DNA of 64,000 bases from Terriglobia bacterium (GTDB taxonomy: Bacteria > Acidobacteriota > Terriglobia > Terriglobales > Acidobacteriaceae), in assembly GCA_020072845.1 (NCBI GenBank), contig JAIQGF010000007.1:124001-188000 (forward strand). Reading direction: 5' to 3'. A program made the translations under genes and the position numbers. The notes under the pieces were generated by a model. That model was not told the origin of the DNA. It did not search any database and worked only from the letters and a program-made list of their open reading frames with translations. This document shows positions 52,821 to 62,239 of the stretch, piece by piece (position 1 is the stretch's first letter; each line of letters opens with the position of its first letter).

Positions 52821-53900
52821 ATGACTATTTCGAAGATGTTGCAGGAAATCCGGCAACAACCCGCCGTACTGGAACGCACCCTGAAGGCCGAGCTGCCGGG
52901 CGGCAACCGCTTGCGGCGCCTGTTCGAGAAGAAGAAGCCGCGGCTGATCGTGCTGGTGGCGCGAGGAACCTCGGACAATGCCGCACAGTTCGGGCGCTAT
53001 CTGCTGGAGATCATGACCGGCATTCCGGTGTCGCTGGCGGCGCCGTCCATTTACACGCTGTACCACGCATCGGTGAACCTGCATGACACGCTGGTGGTGG
53101 CGATTTCGCAGTCGGGCGAATCAACGGACACGAACCTGGTGCTGACCGAGGCGAACCAGCAACACGCCATGACGGTGGGGATCACGAATGAGGCGTCGAG
53201 CACACTGGCCAAGCTTGCCGATCACGTGTTCCTGGTCGGGGCAGGAAAAGAGAAAAGCGTGCCGGCGACCAAGACGTACACCGGCCAGTTGCTGATGCTG
53301 TATCTGCTGGCGCACGCCCTCGGTGGCGCGATTGATCTAGACAAATTGCGGCGCGTGCCGGAGTGGGCCGGCGCGGCGTTGAAGATGGAAACAGAAATCG
53401 CCGAGCGCGCTGAGCGCTATCGCTTCATGGACCAGGCATTGGTCGTTGGGCGCGGGCTGAATTATTCAAACGCATTTGAATTTGCGCTCAAATTGATGGA
53501 GACATGTTATGTGGTGGCGGAGCGGTTTTCTTCCGCCGATCTCCTCCATGGTCCGATCGCGATGCTGGAGGCGGCGTTTCCGGTCTTCCTGTTTGCCCCG
53601 CCGGGCGTGACTTGGACCGGCCTGGCACAGTTGCTGGAGCGGCTGGTTCAGATCCGGGCAGAAATGCTGATGATCACCGATCAGAGCCAGCGGGCAGCGG
53701 TCGAGAGGTTCGGCTCCGGCAGGCTCAGCAATCACATTCTCATTCCGCTTGATTTGGCGGCGAGCCGCGGGCCGCGAGATCTATACACACCGATTCCCTA
53801 CATTATTCCAGCGCAATTGTTCGCGGCGTCGCTCGCCGAGGTGAAAGGGCTGGATCCGGATCGTCCGCGTGCGCTCAAAAAGATTACCCAGACGGTGTAA
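52821..53900 (+). CDS. Double SIS-domain sugar isomerase/deaminase (GlmS C-terminal-like)
   Basis: A 359-residue protein with two SIS domains like the isomerase half of GlmS or NagB-II/AgaS-type enzymes, without the glutaminase. Motifs include LVARGTSDNAAQFGRYLLE, AISQSGESTDTNLVLTEA (sugar-phosphate loop), GITNEASSTLAKLADHVFLVGAGKEKSVPATKTYTGQL and the C-terminal LDPDRPRALKKITQTV. It probably deaminates glucosamine-6-phosphate or isomerises an amino-sugar phosphate. ATG at 52821 chosen; the in-frame upstream part is unrelated. A GH20 hexosaminidase lies 4 kb downstream, consistent with amino-sugar use. Confidence 0.88.
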   Translation: MTISKMLQEIRQQPAVLERTLKAELPGGNRLRRLFEKKKPRLIVLVARGTSDNAAQFGRYLLEIMTGIPVSLAAPSIYTLYHASVNLHDTLVVAISQSGESTDTNLVLTEANQQHAMTVGITNEASSTLAKLADHVFLVGAGKEKSVPATKTYTGQLLMLYLLAHALGGAIDLDKLRRVPEWAGAALKMETEIAERAERYRFMDQALVVGRGLNYSNAFEFALKLMETCYVVAERFSSADLLHGPIAMLEAAFPVFLFAPPGVTWTGLAQLLERLVQIRAEMLMITDQSQRAAVERFGSGRLSNHILIPLDLAASRGPRDLYTPIPYIIPAQLFAASLAEVKGLDPDRPRALKKITQTV

Positions 53901-53971
53901 CGCGCATGCGGGGGGCCTAGGCCAGAATGGGAATGGGTTTGATGGGGCGCAAATGTAAGTGAAATTTCTCC

Positions 53972-54002
53972 TTGAAAGCGTCCCACATGCTAGGCGTAGA
54001 AT
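53972..54002 (+). promoter_or_regulatory. Possible promoter of the Oar-like receptor gene
   Basis: TTGAAA (53972-53977) and TAGAAT (53997-54002) with 19 bases between, the same long spacing and same -10 as the promoter at 22341-22371. A leader of about 100 bases would follow before the ATG at 54113. Confidence 0.4.
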
Positions 54003-54112
54003 AACCCGCCTGTTTTCCAATGCAAGCTTGTGCTCCGACGCGAAGTTCGGAGATTGCTGATCCGCCACAAAGGTGGACCGCCGTGCTCTTCAACCTTGGT
54101 TTGGGAGGCGAT

Positions 54113-57100
54113 ATGAGGCACAAAGTAATGAGTGGAGGAATTTTACCGTTCAAGATCACGTCGGTGTGTTTGCTCGCCGTGCTGCTCTGTTGTTCCGGGG
54201 CATGGGCGCAGGTGAACACGGGGCTGATCGCCGGAACGGTGAAAGATGCCAGCGGAGCGGTGGTCCCGAACGCTACGGTCACTCTGACTAACACCGATAC
54301 CAACGTTGTTGTGCGAACTGTCAAGACCGGGGGAGGAGGAGAATTTACCGCCCCGTTGCTGCCGATCGGGCACTACTCATTGTCGGTCGAGGCTGGAGGC
54401 TTCCAGAAATCCACGCAAACTGGCATCGTGCTCAACGCCGGGGACAAGCTGACGTTCTATCCCGAACTGAAGGTGGGCTCGACCTCGCAACAGGTGACGG
54501 TGCAAGCCGCCCCCTTCCAGGTGGAAATGCAGTCGGCGCAGGCGGCGGGCCTGGTGACAGGGACGCAGGTGCGGGAGCTGTCTCTGAACGGCCGCAACTG
54601 GGAACAACTGGTCACCCTGACACCCGGAGTGTCCGCCAGCAACGATTCCGACGTGATGTACGTGGGAGCCTTCGCCCCCCAGGGCACGAACCTGATCACG
54701 TTCTCCATGAATGGGGGTAGGCGCGAAGAGAACAACTACATGATTGACGGCGCCGACAACATAGATCGCGGCAGCAATCTGACGCTGCTGGCTTTCCCCA
54801 GCGTTGACGCGATTGCGGAATTCCGCGTCATTCGCGGCCAGTACGATCCGGAATACGGGCGGGCGGCGAGCGGACAGGTGAACGTGATCACCCGCTCCGG
54901 CACCAGTTCGCTGCACGGCGGCGTCTACGAGTTCTGGCGCAACGACGCCCTCAATGCCCGGCCCTTCGCCAACAAGTACCCGACCATCCTGCCGCACATT
55001 CCCTACCTGCGGTATCACGATTTCGGGGGGACGATCGGCGGCCCGGTCTGGATCCCCAAGATTTACGAAAAGAAAAACAAGACCTTCTTTTTCTTCTCCG
55101 AAGAAGCGCGTCGCAACATCAATTACGTTTCGACATTTTCGGATGTGCCGACCGCGGGCATGTTCCAGGGTCAATTCGCCCACCCGGTATGCGTGGCCTT
55201 TAACGCCAACAACACATGCGCCACGACCGGCAACTCGATAACGGCGTTCGATCCCATCGCGCAGGCCTACCTGAAGGACATCTACTCGCATTATCCGCCG
55301 CAGCCGAACGCGGCTACCGCGGGCGATCCCTTTGGATACACTGCCACCCTGCAGGCGATTTTCAATTTCCGGGAAGAGCTCGTAAAGATTGACCACGTAT
55401 TCGGCCCAAAGCTGAGCGTATCCGGAAAGCTGCTCCGCGACACCATTCCCACGCAGGAACCGGGAGCCTTGTTCTCCAGCGGTCCGGCGGTGGCGGGTAT
55501 CGGAACGACCTCGACCAATTCCCCCGGCCACAACTACACGGTCAGCGCCACCATCACCTTGAGTCCGACACTCCTGATCGAGTCCGGATACGCCTACTCC
55601 TATGGCGCCATCATCAGCAACCCGATCGGCTTGATGAACACGGCGAACTCTCCCGATGTCGCCGCCGCAGTCAAGCTGCCGTTTGCGTCAACCCTACCCC
55701 GCATTCCGAATCTGACGTTCGCCGGCGTCTCCGTCACTAGTGGGTTCACCACCGGTCCGGGCAGCTACGGGCCTTATGGCGATTTCAACCGCAATCACAC
55801 CGTTTTCGGCAATGTCACGAAAATTGCGGGCAACCACACGATCAAGTTCGGCGCGACCTACTACCACTACAACAAGCAGGAAAACAACGCCAGCAGCAAC
55901 GCCGGATCGTTCGCCATGAACAACAATGGAGTGCCCACCGGTTCGTTCTCCTTCGAGCAGGCGTGGGCCAATTTCCTGTTGGGGCGCGTGGGCACCTTCA
56001 GCCAGACTTCGTTCGACCTCACCGCCAACATCATGGACAATCAATTCGAGTATTACGTTCAGGATACCTGGCGCGTGAAGCCGAACTTCAGCTTAACCTA
56101 TGGCATCCGCCACTCGTTCTTCCGGCAACCGACGGACGCCAACGGATTGCTGGGTCAGTTCGATCCTGCATTCTATGATCCGGCCAAAGCGCCGTGTGTG
56201 CTGTCGAACGGCAACCTGGATACGAGCCTGAATGCCAGCGGGCAGATCGTCAGCGCCTGCAACCCCAACTTCAGCCCCTTCAATGGCTACATCTTCGCCC
56301 ACCCACCCGCCGGCGGGACCAAGTCGCCCTATGGCGACAAGCTGGGTAAGGAATATAACCGCGGCATCGCTCCGCGGATCGGTTTTGCCTGGGACCCGTG
56401 GTCGAATGGGAAGACCTCCATTCGGGCGGGTTTCGGAATGTTCTATGACAACGGCCAGGAGTTCGGAAACGCCGAGAATGACGTTTTTCTCGGCACCGGA
56501 TTTGTGACCAGCCTCTCCGTTACCAACGCCACCATGCAGAATCCCACGGGTGGAACGCGCAGCTTTTCGCCCGCCGCGGCGCAGCTCCAAAGCCGCGTCC
56601 CGATCGACTACAAGTACCCCTACACCACGCAGTGGAGCCTCGACGTACAGCGTCAAGTGGGACATGGCTGGTTGGTGGATGTCGGATACTACGGCAACTC
56701 AGGCATTCACCTGCCGGGATTTATTGACATCAACCAGCCGGCGCCGAACGCCTATCTGGCGTGCAACGCCACCACTCCGTGCCATAGCGGGCCGAACACC
56801 ATCAGCTTCACGCATAACGTGAATGGCGTGCCCACGACGGTGGTTGATACCAGCAACACGAGCCTGCTGAATGTAGTTCGGCCGTACATCGGATGGGCCG
56901 GCGGCAACGGGTTCCGCGAGATCTACACCTCCAACTACAACGCCTTGCAAGCCCAACTGCAGAAGCAGTTCTCGGCCAACACGCTCATCAATGTCGCTTA
57001 CACCTGGTCGCACTGCCTCACTACCTACCAGGCCGATCGCACCACCGGCAGCATCATGCCGGTGCAAGGCGATCTTGCGGCGAATTACGGGCCCTGCGTA

Positions 57101-57655
57101 GCTGATCGCCGCCACGTACTGACGGGCAGTTTCGTTTGGGACCTGCCGTGGCTGCGCGCCCAGCAGGGATTCATCGGGCACGTCCTGGGCGGCTGGGAGA
57201 TTTCGGGAATCCAGACCTTCCAGACCGGAATTCCCGCGACCGTCGCTGCCAACCAGTTGATCGATCCGACGGGAGCGGATTGCCTTGGCCCATCACCATG
57301 CGTGCTCCGAGCCAACCAGGTCGGCAATCCGAATAGCGGCCAGCCTCAGTCTTACGAGAACTGGTTCAATGCAGCCGCCTTTACGAACCCGGTGGCCGGC
57401 CAGGCTACGCCTCCCTCGGAAAGACCGGGTGCGCTCCGTCTCCCCGGCTACTGGCGCACCGATATGTCGGTTTTCAAGAACATAAAATTTACCGAGCGTC
57501 TCGGCGGCCAGGTACGTTTGGAGACCTTCAATACGTTCAACCACCTCAACCCCATCTGCTGCGCCTCATTCACAACCAGCAGCGGCAGCTACAACAAAAT
57601 TCGCTCGGCGCGCGATCCTCGAACCATGCAGGTCGGCATGAAGCTGAATTTCTGA
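54113..57655 (+). CDS. Oar-like TonB-dependent outer-membrane receptor with carboxypeptidase-regulatory domain
   Basis: A 1180-residue outer-membrane protein. The ATG at 54113 follows GGGAGG and gives a signal peptide ending SGAWAQ. Next is a carboxypeptidase-regulatory-like beta-sandwich (about 35-115, GLIAGTVKDASGAVVPNATVTLTN), then a TonB plug region (VRELSLNGRNWEQLVTLTPGV, YDPEYGRAASGQVNVITRSG) and a long barrel. The end QVGMKLNF has the C-terminal Phe of outer-membrane barrels. Such receptors are expanded in Acidobacteria and import oligosaccharides or other large substrates. The strong terminator right after it suggests a monocistronic unit. Confidence 0.92.
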   Translation: MRHKVMSGGILPFKITSVCLLAVLLCCSGAWAQVNTGLIAGTVKDASGAVVPNATVTLTNTDTNVVVRTVKTGGGGEFTAPLLPIGHYSLSVEAGGFQKSTQTGIVLNAGDKLTFYPELKVGSTSQQVTVQAAPFQVEMQSAQAAGLVTGTQVRELSLNGRNWEQLVTLTPGVSASNDSDVMYVGAFAPQGTNLITFSMNGGRREENNYMIDGADNIDRGSNLTLLAFPSVDAIAEFRVIRGQYDPEYGRAASGQVNVITRSGTSSLHGGVYEFWRNDALNARPFANKYPTILPHIPYLRYHDFGGTIGGPVWIPKIYEKKNKTFFFFSEEARRNINYVSTFSDVPTAGMFQGQFAHPVCVAFNANNTCATTGNSITAFDPIAQAYLKDIYSHYPPQPNAATAGDPFGYTATLQAIFNFREELVKIDHVFGPKLSVSGKLLRDTIPTQEPGALFSSGPAVAGIGTTSTNSPGHNYTVSATITLSPTLLIESGYAYSYGAIISNPIGLMNTANSPDVAAAVKLPFASTLPRIPNLTFAGVSVTSGFTTGPGSYGPYGDFNRNHTVFGNVTKIAGNHTIKFGATYYHYNKQENNASSNAGSFAMNNNGVPTGSFSFEQAWANFLLGRVGTFSQTSFDLTANIMDNQFEYYVQDTWRVKPNFSLTYGIRHSFFRQPTDANGLLGQFDPAFYDPAKAPCVLSNGNLDTSLNASGQIVSACNPNFSPFNGYIFAHPPAGGTKSPYGDKLGKEYNRGIAPRIGFAWDPWSNGKTSIRAGFGMFYDNGQEFGNAENDVFLGTGFVTSLSVTNATMQNPTGGTRSFSPAAAQLQSRVPIDYKYPYTTQWSLDVQRQVGHGWLVDVGYYGNSGIHLPGFIDINQPAPNAYLACNATTPCHSGPNTISFTHNVNGVPTTVVDTSNTSLLNVVRPYIGWAGGNGFREIYTSNYNALQAQLQKQFSANTLINVAYTWSHCLTTYQADRTTGSIMPVQGDLAANYGPCVADRRHVLTGSFVWDLPWLRAQQGFIGHVLGGWEISGIQTFQTGIPATVAANQLIDPTGADCLGPSPCVLRANQVGNPNSGQPQSYENWFNAAAFTNPVAGQATPPSERPGALRLPGYWRTDMSVFKNIKFTERLGGQVRLETFNTFNHLNPICCASFTTSSGSYNKIRSARDPRTMQVGMKLNF

Positions 57656-57676
57656 GTCGCGTTCGTGGAAACATGA

Positions 57677-57708
57677 GGGGCCTGCCTGTGCAGGCCCCCC
57701 TTTTTTTT
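57677..57708 (+). terminator. Strong Rho-independent terminator after the Oar-like receptor gene
   Basis: GGGGCCTGC-CTGT-GCAGGCCCC forms a perfect 9-bp stem with a tetraloop, followed by CC and eight T residues (57701-57708). It begins 22 bases after the receptor stop codon. Confidence 0.93.
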
Positions 57709-57775
57709 GCGGCGCACCGGGTCACACCCGCTCCGCTGCTATATTGACGTGATCCTTCCATGGTTCAGGACTTGT

Positions 57776-60025
57776 ATGCGTAGATCATCCGCAATTTTGT
57801 TGCTGCTCTGCGCGCTCGCGCCGCCGGTCGCCGCGCAGGAGCTCAAGCTGATTCCCGAACCGCGCGAGGTACAGCGCAAGAGCGGCAGGTTTGAGGTCGG
57901 TGCGGCCACTCGTATCGTGGTCGGCGCCAAGCACGCGGGCGAAGATCGCGTCGCCGCCGAAACCATCGCCGCGGAGATTGAAAACGCCACCGGGCGCAAG
58001 CTGCGCATTACCGCCGGCGCACTGCCTTCCGGCGCCGGCCTGATTTACCTGGCGCGTACCGACGAGCCCGGAGTCGCCCGGCGCCTGCAAGCCGCCAACC
58101 TGCAAATTCCCGACGACTTCGACGAAGAAGGCTACGTGCTCGACGCCACGCCGTCGAGCATTCTGATCGTCGCGCGCACTGGTTCGGGCGTGTTCTACGG
58201 CGCACAGACGCTGCGGCAGATGCTGCTTCCCGCCGCCGGGGACCCGAAAAAGCTGAGCGTGCCTGCGGTGGCGATCCGCGACTGGCCGGCGATGCGCTGG
58301 CGCGGCGTCCATGATGACATCAGCCGCGGCCCCATTCCCACGCTCGAGTACATGAAAAAAGAGGTGCGGACACTGGCCGAGTACAAGATGAACCTGTTCT
58401 CGCTCTACATGGAGCACGTCTTCGACTACGCCAGCCAGCCGCTGGTCGCGCCCCACGAGGCGGCGATCACGCCGGAGCAGGTCAAGGAACTGGTCGCCTA
58501 CGCCAGGCGTTACCACGTCACCGTCATGCCCGAACAGGAGCCCTTCGGGCACCTGCACCACGTGCTCAAGTACGAGCTGTATCAGGACATCGCCGAAACG
58601 CCGCACGGGCACGTCATCACGCCGACGAACCCCCGGAGCTTCGAATTTGTGCGCAGCATGTTCGCCGAGCTGGCGCAGGCATTTCCCTCCCCGCTCTTCC
58701 ACATCTGCGCCGACGAGACCTTCGAGCTCGGCCAGGGGCGCACCCAGGAACTGGCGCAGAAGGAAGGTCTCGGGAAGGTCTACCTCGACGACATCATCCA
58801 GCTCTACGAAATCATGAAGCCGTACCACAAGCGGCTGCTGTTCTGGGCCGATGTTGCGGAGAAGTATCCGCAACTGCTGGGCGCTCTGCCCAAGGACATG
58901 ATCGCCAACGCGTGGGGATATGATGCGCGTCCCGACTTCACCTCGAAGATCAAGCCGTTCCGCGATACCGGCCTCGACGTCTTCGTTTCGCCGGGATCGA
59001 ACTCCTGGAATCGAGTCTGGCCGGACCTCGACGTGGCCTTCGTCAACGTGCGCAATTTCGTGCGCGACGGCCAGAAGCTCGGCGCGATGGGAATGCTGAA
59101 CACCACCTGGGACGACGATGGCGAGGCGTTCTTCGGCTCGACTTGGGCCGCGCTGGTGCTGGGCGCCGCGGCCTCGTGGCAGCCCGGCGAAGTGGACATC
59201 CAGAGAGTCCTTGCCAACTACGACTGGGCGTTCTACCGCAACCACCAGGACAACACGTTTCGCGACGTCATCCTGAACCTGAACACGACCAACGCGCTGC
59301 TCAAGCAGGCCGGCGCCGGCGCCGCGTCGAACGACATGTTCTGGATCGATCCGTTCACGCCCGAGGGCGCGCGCTTGGTCGGGCGGACCCTGCCGGTCAT
59401 GCACGACCTGCGAATCGCAGCGGAGAACGCGCTGGTCGCGCTCTACAAGAATGCGCCGAAAGCGCGCCTGCACGCCGACACGCTCGACTACATGGTTGTT
59501 GCCGCCATGCGGCTCGATCTGCTCGGCATGAAGGTGCAGTTTGCCGATGAGATCAACCGCTGCTACCGCGACGCCCAACAGGCGCATCAGGAAGCGGCGC
59601 AGAACCCGGCGGCGCGTGGGCGCATCAACCGCGACATCGCCCAAATCACCGGAACCAACGGACGCCTGCAGGACTTGCGCGACGCCACCACGCGCGCGGA
59701 AAAGTTTTATTCGGACCTGTGGCTGAAGGAGAGCCGGCCGTACTGGCTGGCGAACGTGCAGGTCCGGTACGACCACCTGGCGGACCTGTATACGGCAAAG
59801 ATCCAAGCGGTCAAGGCGGCAAAAGCGAATGCGCAAGACACCGGCGTGATGACGCCGGCGGAAGAGTTGGGGTTCTACAACCCGGTGCCCCCGCCTCCGC
59901 CGCAGCCGAAGCCGGGCACTCCCGCACCGCCAACGTCGTCGCCAACAATCACGCCGCCTGCGCAGCCGCCGGCACAGATGCCGAGCGCGCAACCTCCAGC
60001 GTCGGGCTCTGCGTCCGCGAGATAA
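57776..60025 (+). CDS. Secreted GH20 family beta-N-acetylhexosaminidase
   Basis: A 749-residue exported glycoside hydrolase. A signal peptide (about 1-20, ending PPVAAQ) is followed by the GH20b zincin-like domain (LKLIPEPREVQRKSGRFEVG to about 140). The catalytic barrel starts near IRDWPAMRWRGVHDDISRG; the acid/base pair is Asp-Glu in LFHICADETFELGQG (GH20 members usually read H.GGDE), and the WGYDARPDF and NTTWDDDGEAFFGSTW segments line the site. The last 45 residues are a Pro-rich disordered tail. It probably releases N-acetylhexosamine from chitin- or peptidoglycan-like glycans. The variant Asp-Glu context makes exact specificity uncertain. Confidence 0.85.
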   Translation: MRRSSAILLLLCALAPPVAAQELKLIPEPREVQRKSGRFEVGAATRIVVGAKHAGEDRVAAETIAAEIENATGRKLRITAGALPSGAGLIYLARTDEPGVARRLQAANLQIPDDFDEEGYVLDATPSSILIVARTGSGVFYGAQTLRQMLLPAAGDPKKLSVPAVAIRDWPAMRWRGVHDDISRGPIPTLEYMKKEVRTLAEYKMNLFSLYMEHVFDYASQPLVAPHEAAITPEQVKELVAYARRYHVTVMPEQEPFGHLHHVLKYELYQDIAETPHGHVITPTNPRSFEFVRSMFAELAQAFPSPLFHICADETFELGQGRTQELAQKEGLGKVYLDDIIQLYEIMKPYHKRLLFWADVAEKYPQLLGALPKDMIANAWGYDARPDFTSKIKPFRDTGLDVFVSPGSNSWNRVWPDLDVAFVNVRNFVRDGQKLGAMGMLNTTWDDDGEAFFGSTWAALVLGAAASWQPGEVDIQRVLANYDWAFYRNHQDNTFRDVILNLNTTNALLKQAGAGAASNDMFWIDPFTPEGARLVGRTLPVMHDLRIAAENALVALYKNAPKARLHADTLDYMVVAAMRLDLLGMKVQFADEINRCYRDAQQAHQEAAQNPAARGRINRDIAQITGTNGRLQDLRDATTRAEKFYSDLWLKESRPYWLANVQVRYDHLADLYTAKIQAVKAAKANAQDTGVMTPAEELGFYNPVPPPPPQPKPGTPAPPTSSPTITPPAQPPAQMPSAQPPASGSASAR

Positions 60026-60058
60026 AGCGCTAACATTGATCTACGATCGGAGACCGCG

Positions 60059-61411
60059 ATGGAACCGTTCCGCTTTCATCTTTTCGTCTGCACGCAGCAA
60101 AAGCCAGAAGGCGTCCCCTCCTGCCCGGCCAGCGGGTCGTTCGCTGTGCTCGACGCGCTCGACCGCGAGATAGGGGCGCGCGGCCTCCACAGCGATGTGC
60201 AACTCACCACCTGCGGCTGCATGGGACTGTGTGATGAAGGTCCAGTGATAGTCGTCTATCCCGCAGGGGTGTGGTACCGGCGTGTGCAACCGGCCGATGT
60301 AGGCGAAATCGTCGGTGCGCATCTGCGGGACGGCAAGCCCGTCGATCGTCTCCTATGGAACGATGCGCTGGCGATGAAGGCCATGTCGGTCGAGCATGGG
60401 GAGAAGTTCCGTGACGCGATGGCGGCCCGCGACAAAGCAGGGACGCTGCCGGATCGCCTCGATCAGATGATCCGCGGCTACATGCCGAGTCGCTGCATTC
60501 TTACGGCGCTTGAACTCGACATCTTTACCGCCGTCGGGGACGGGGCCAATGCCCAACAGATCGGGACCAAGATCCACGCGAATGTCCGCGCGGCAGGTAT
60601 GCTGCTCAACGCGCTGGTCGCTCTCGGGCTACTCTCGAAGAGCGGCGACGCTTACAAGAACACGCCCGAGTCAGCACGCTTCTTTGTTCAGGGCTCCAAG
60701 GACAACCACCGCAATGGTCTGCTGCACACCGCCAACATCTGGCATCGCTGGAGCACGCTGACCGACGCCGTGCGCCAGGGTACCCGCACCGCCGTGCGCG
60801 ACAAGAGCCCCGAATGGACACACAACTTCATTGCCGGCATGCAGCGCATCGCCAAGGATCGCGCCCCACTTGTGGTGAAGACCCTGGGCACAGCCGGGGT
60901 TCGCCGCATCCTCGATCTCGGCGGCGGCTCCGGCGCCTACTCCATCGCCTTCGCCAAGGCTTCTCCCGATGTGCAGTGCGAGATCCTTGACATCCCGGAG
61001 GTCGTGCCGCTCGCCGCCGAATATGTCAGCAAGGCCGGTGTCTCAGCGCAAGTCAGCCTTCGCGCTGGAGACATGCTGCATGACGATTTTGGCTCCGGCT
61101 ACGACCTCATCATGCTGAACGCGATCTGCCACATGTTTTCCGAGGAGCAGAACCGGGACATCTTCCGCCGGGCCCGCCAGGCACTGGCGCCGAACGGCCG
61201 CCTCGTCGTGCAAGACTTCATCCTCAATCCCGACAAAACCGCGCCGCAACAGGCGGCACTGTTCTCCCTGAACATGCTCGTCGGCACCGACGCCGGCGCC
61301 AGTTACAGCGAGCTCGAGTACACCCGCTGGATGAAGGATGCGGGGTTCACCGAGGTAGGCCGGATCAACCTGCCCGGGCCGAGCGACCTGATGGTGGGTC
61401 TGGTGAAATAG
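60059..61411 (+). CDS. Fusion of [2Fe-2S] thioredoxin-like ferredoxin and SAM methyltransferase
   Basis: A 450-residue fusion. Residues 1-95 are a thioredoxin-like [2Fe-2S] ferredoxin with Cys at about 11 and 22 (CTQQKPEGVPSC) and in TTCGCMGLCDEGPVIVVYP. Residues ~135-450 resemble plant-type O-methyltransferases: a dimerisation helix-turn-helix region (RCILTALELDIFTAVG, ALVALGLLSKSG) and a Rossmann SAM domain with RILDLGGGSGAYSIAFAKA and a GRLVVQDFILNP strand. A redox-active cluster attached to a methyltransferase could sense redox state or supply electrons. The substrate is unknown. It starts 33 bases after the hexosaminidase gene. Confidence 0.85.
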   Translation: MEPFRFHLFVCTQQKPEGVPSCPASGSFAVLDALDREIGARGLHSDVQLTTCGCMGLCDEGPVIVVYPAGVWYRRVQPADVGEIVGAHLRDGKPVDRLLWNDALAMKAMSVEHGEKFRDAMAARDKAGTLPDRLDQMIRGYMPSRCILTALELDIFTAVGDGANAQQIGTKIHANVRAAGMLLNALVALGLLSKSGDAYKNTPESARFFVQGSKDNHRNGLLHTANIWHRWSTLTDAVRQGTRTAVRDKSPEWTHNFIAGMQRIAKDRAPLVVKTLGTAGVRRILDLGGGSGAYSIAFAKASPDVQCEILDIPEVVPLAAEYVSKAGVSAQVSLRAGDMLHDDFGSGYDLIMLNAICHMFSEEQNRDIFRRARQALAPNGRLVVQDFILNPDKTAPQQAALFSLNMLVGTDAGASYSELEYTRWMKDAGFTEVGRINLPGPSDLMVGLVK

Positions 61412-61540
61412 GGCTGCCCATACTTCCGGATAGCCCGTTACTCGGGAACCATCGTCCAAGCGTCAGGAATGGCGACAAGTCTGCCATTGCCCTCTCGAAT
61501 CGCCTGAATTTCTGATCGGAAACATGCCGTCCGCGCGACA

Positions 61541-62239
61541 TTACCGGCCGGCAAACCGGTATCCAGCGCCACGAACCGTCAGCAAGTAAGCCGGGGAGCG
61601 AGGATCATCTTCGATTTTTGCGCGGATTTTGCTGATGAACGCGTCCACCGCGCGCGGGCTGGATTCAAATACGTCGCTGCCGATGGTGCGCAAAATTCGC
61701 TCGCGACTGAAAACTCGCCCTGGCGACCGGGCCAGCATTTCCAGAATGCGGAACTCAACCGTGGTCAGAGTCTTTTCTACACCGCGAACGCGGAGCAACA
61801 TAGCCGCAGTGTCGATTTCAAGATCCCCGAATCTCAGGATTGCCGGGTCGTCGCCCTGCTTGCGCAGAGCGGCCTTGACACGAGCCACCAATTCCCGAGG
61901 ACTGAAAGGTTTCGTGATGTAGTCGTCGCCGCCGCACTCGAAGCCGAGGATGCGATCGTCTTCCGAACCCTTCGCGGTCACAAAAATGATCGGGGTCTTG
62001 CTGAATTCCGGCATGCTGCGGAGGCGCTGGCAAAATTCAAGCCCGTCCTCGCCCGGCACCATGATGTCGAGCAGAAACAGAGATGGTGGTTGAATTCTTG
62101 CCTTGGCCAGAGCCGACAGTACGTTCGTGAAGGGCTCGGCGATGTATCCCGCGGTTTGCAGGTTGGTGCGAATCAGCCGATTCACGTCCGGGTCATCTTC
62201 AACGACGAAGACGGTTTGTCGTGGTTGGACCTGGGTCAT
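61541..62239 (-). CDS. OmpR/PhoB-type response regulator
   Basis: A 232-residue two-component regulator. The receiver domain (about 8-125) has the acidic pocket EDDPD, the phosphorylation site Asp58 (FLLDIMVPGEDG) and the switch TKPFSPRELVARV. The C-terminal winged helix (about 135-232) has EFRILEMLARSPGRVFSRERIL and AVDAFISKIRAKIEDDP, typical of OmpR/PhoB DNA binding. The start codon immediately follows the sixA stop, so translation is probably coupled to the phosphatase gene. No histidine kinase is adjacent. Confidence 0.94.
   Translation of the reverse strand: MTQVQPRQTVFVVEDDPDVNRLIRTNLQTAGYIAEPFTNVLSALAKARIQPPSLFLLDIMVPGEDGLEFCQRLRSMPEFSKTPIIFVTAKGSEDDRILGFECGGDDYITKPFSPRELVARVKAALRKQGDDPAILRFGDLEIDTAAMLLRVRGVEKTLTTVEFRILEMLARSPGRVFSRERILRTIGSDVFESSPRAVDAFISKIRAKIEDDPRSPAYLLTVRGAGYRFAGR

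Noticed and set aside
57785-59992. A 735-codon open frame on the minus strand
   Set aside because: It is the antisense of the GH20 gene. High GC removes stops from this frame; the predicted protein is extremely Arg/His/Val-rich with no family motifs, whereas the plus strand has signal peptide and GH20 domains.
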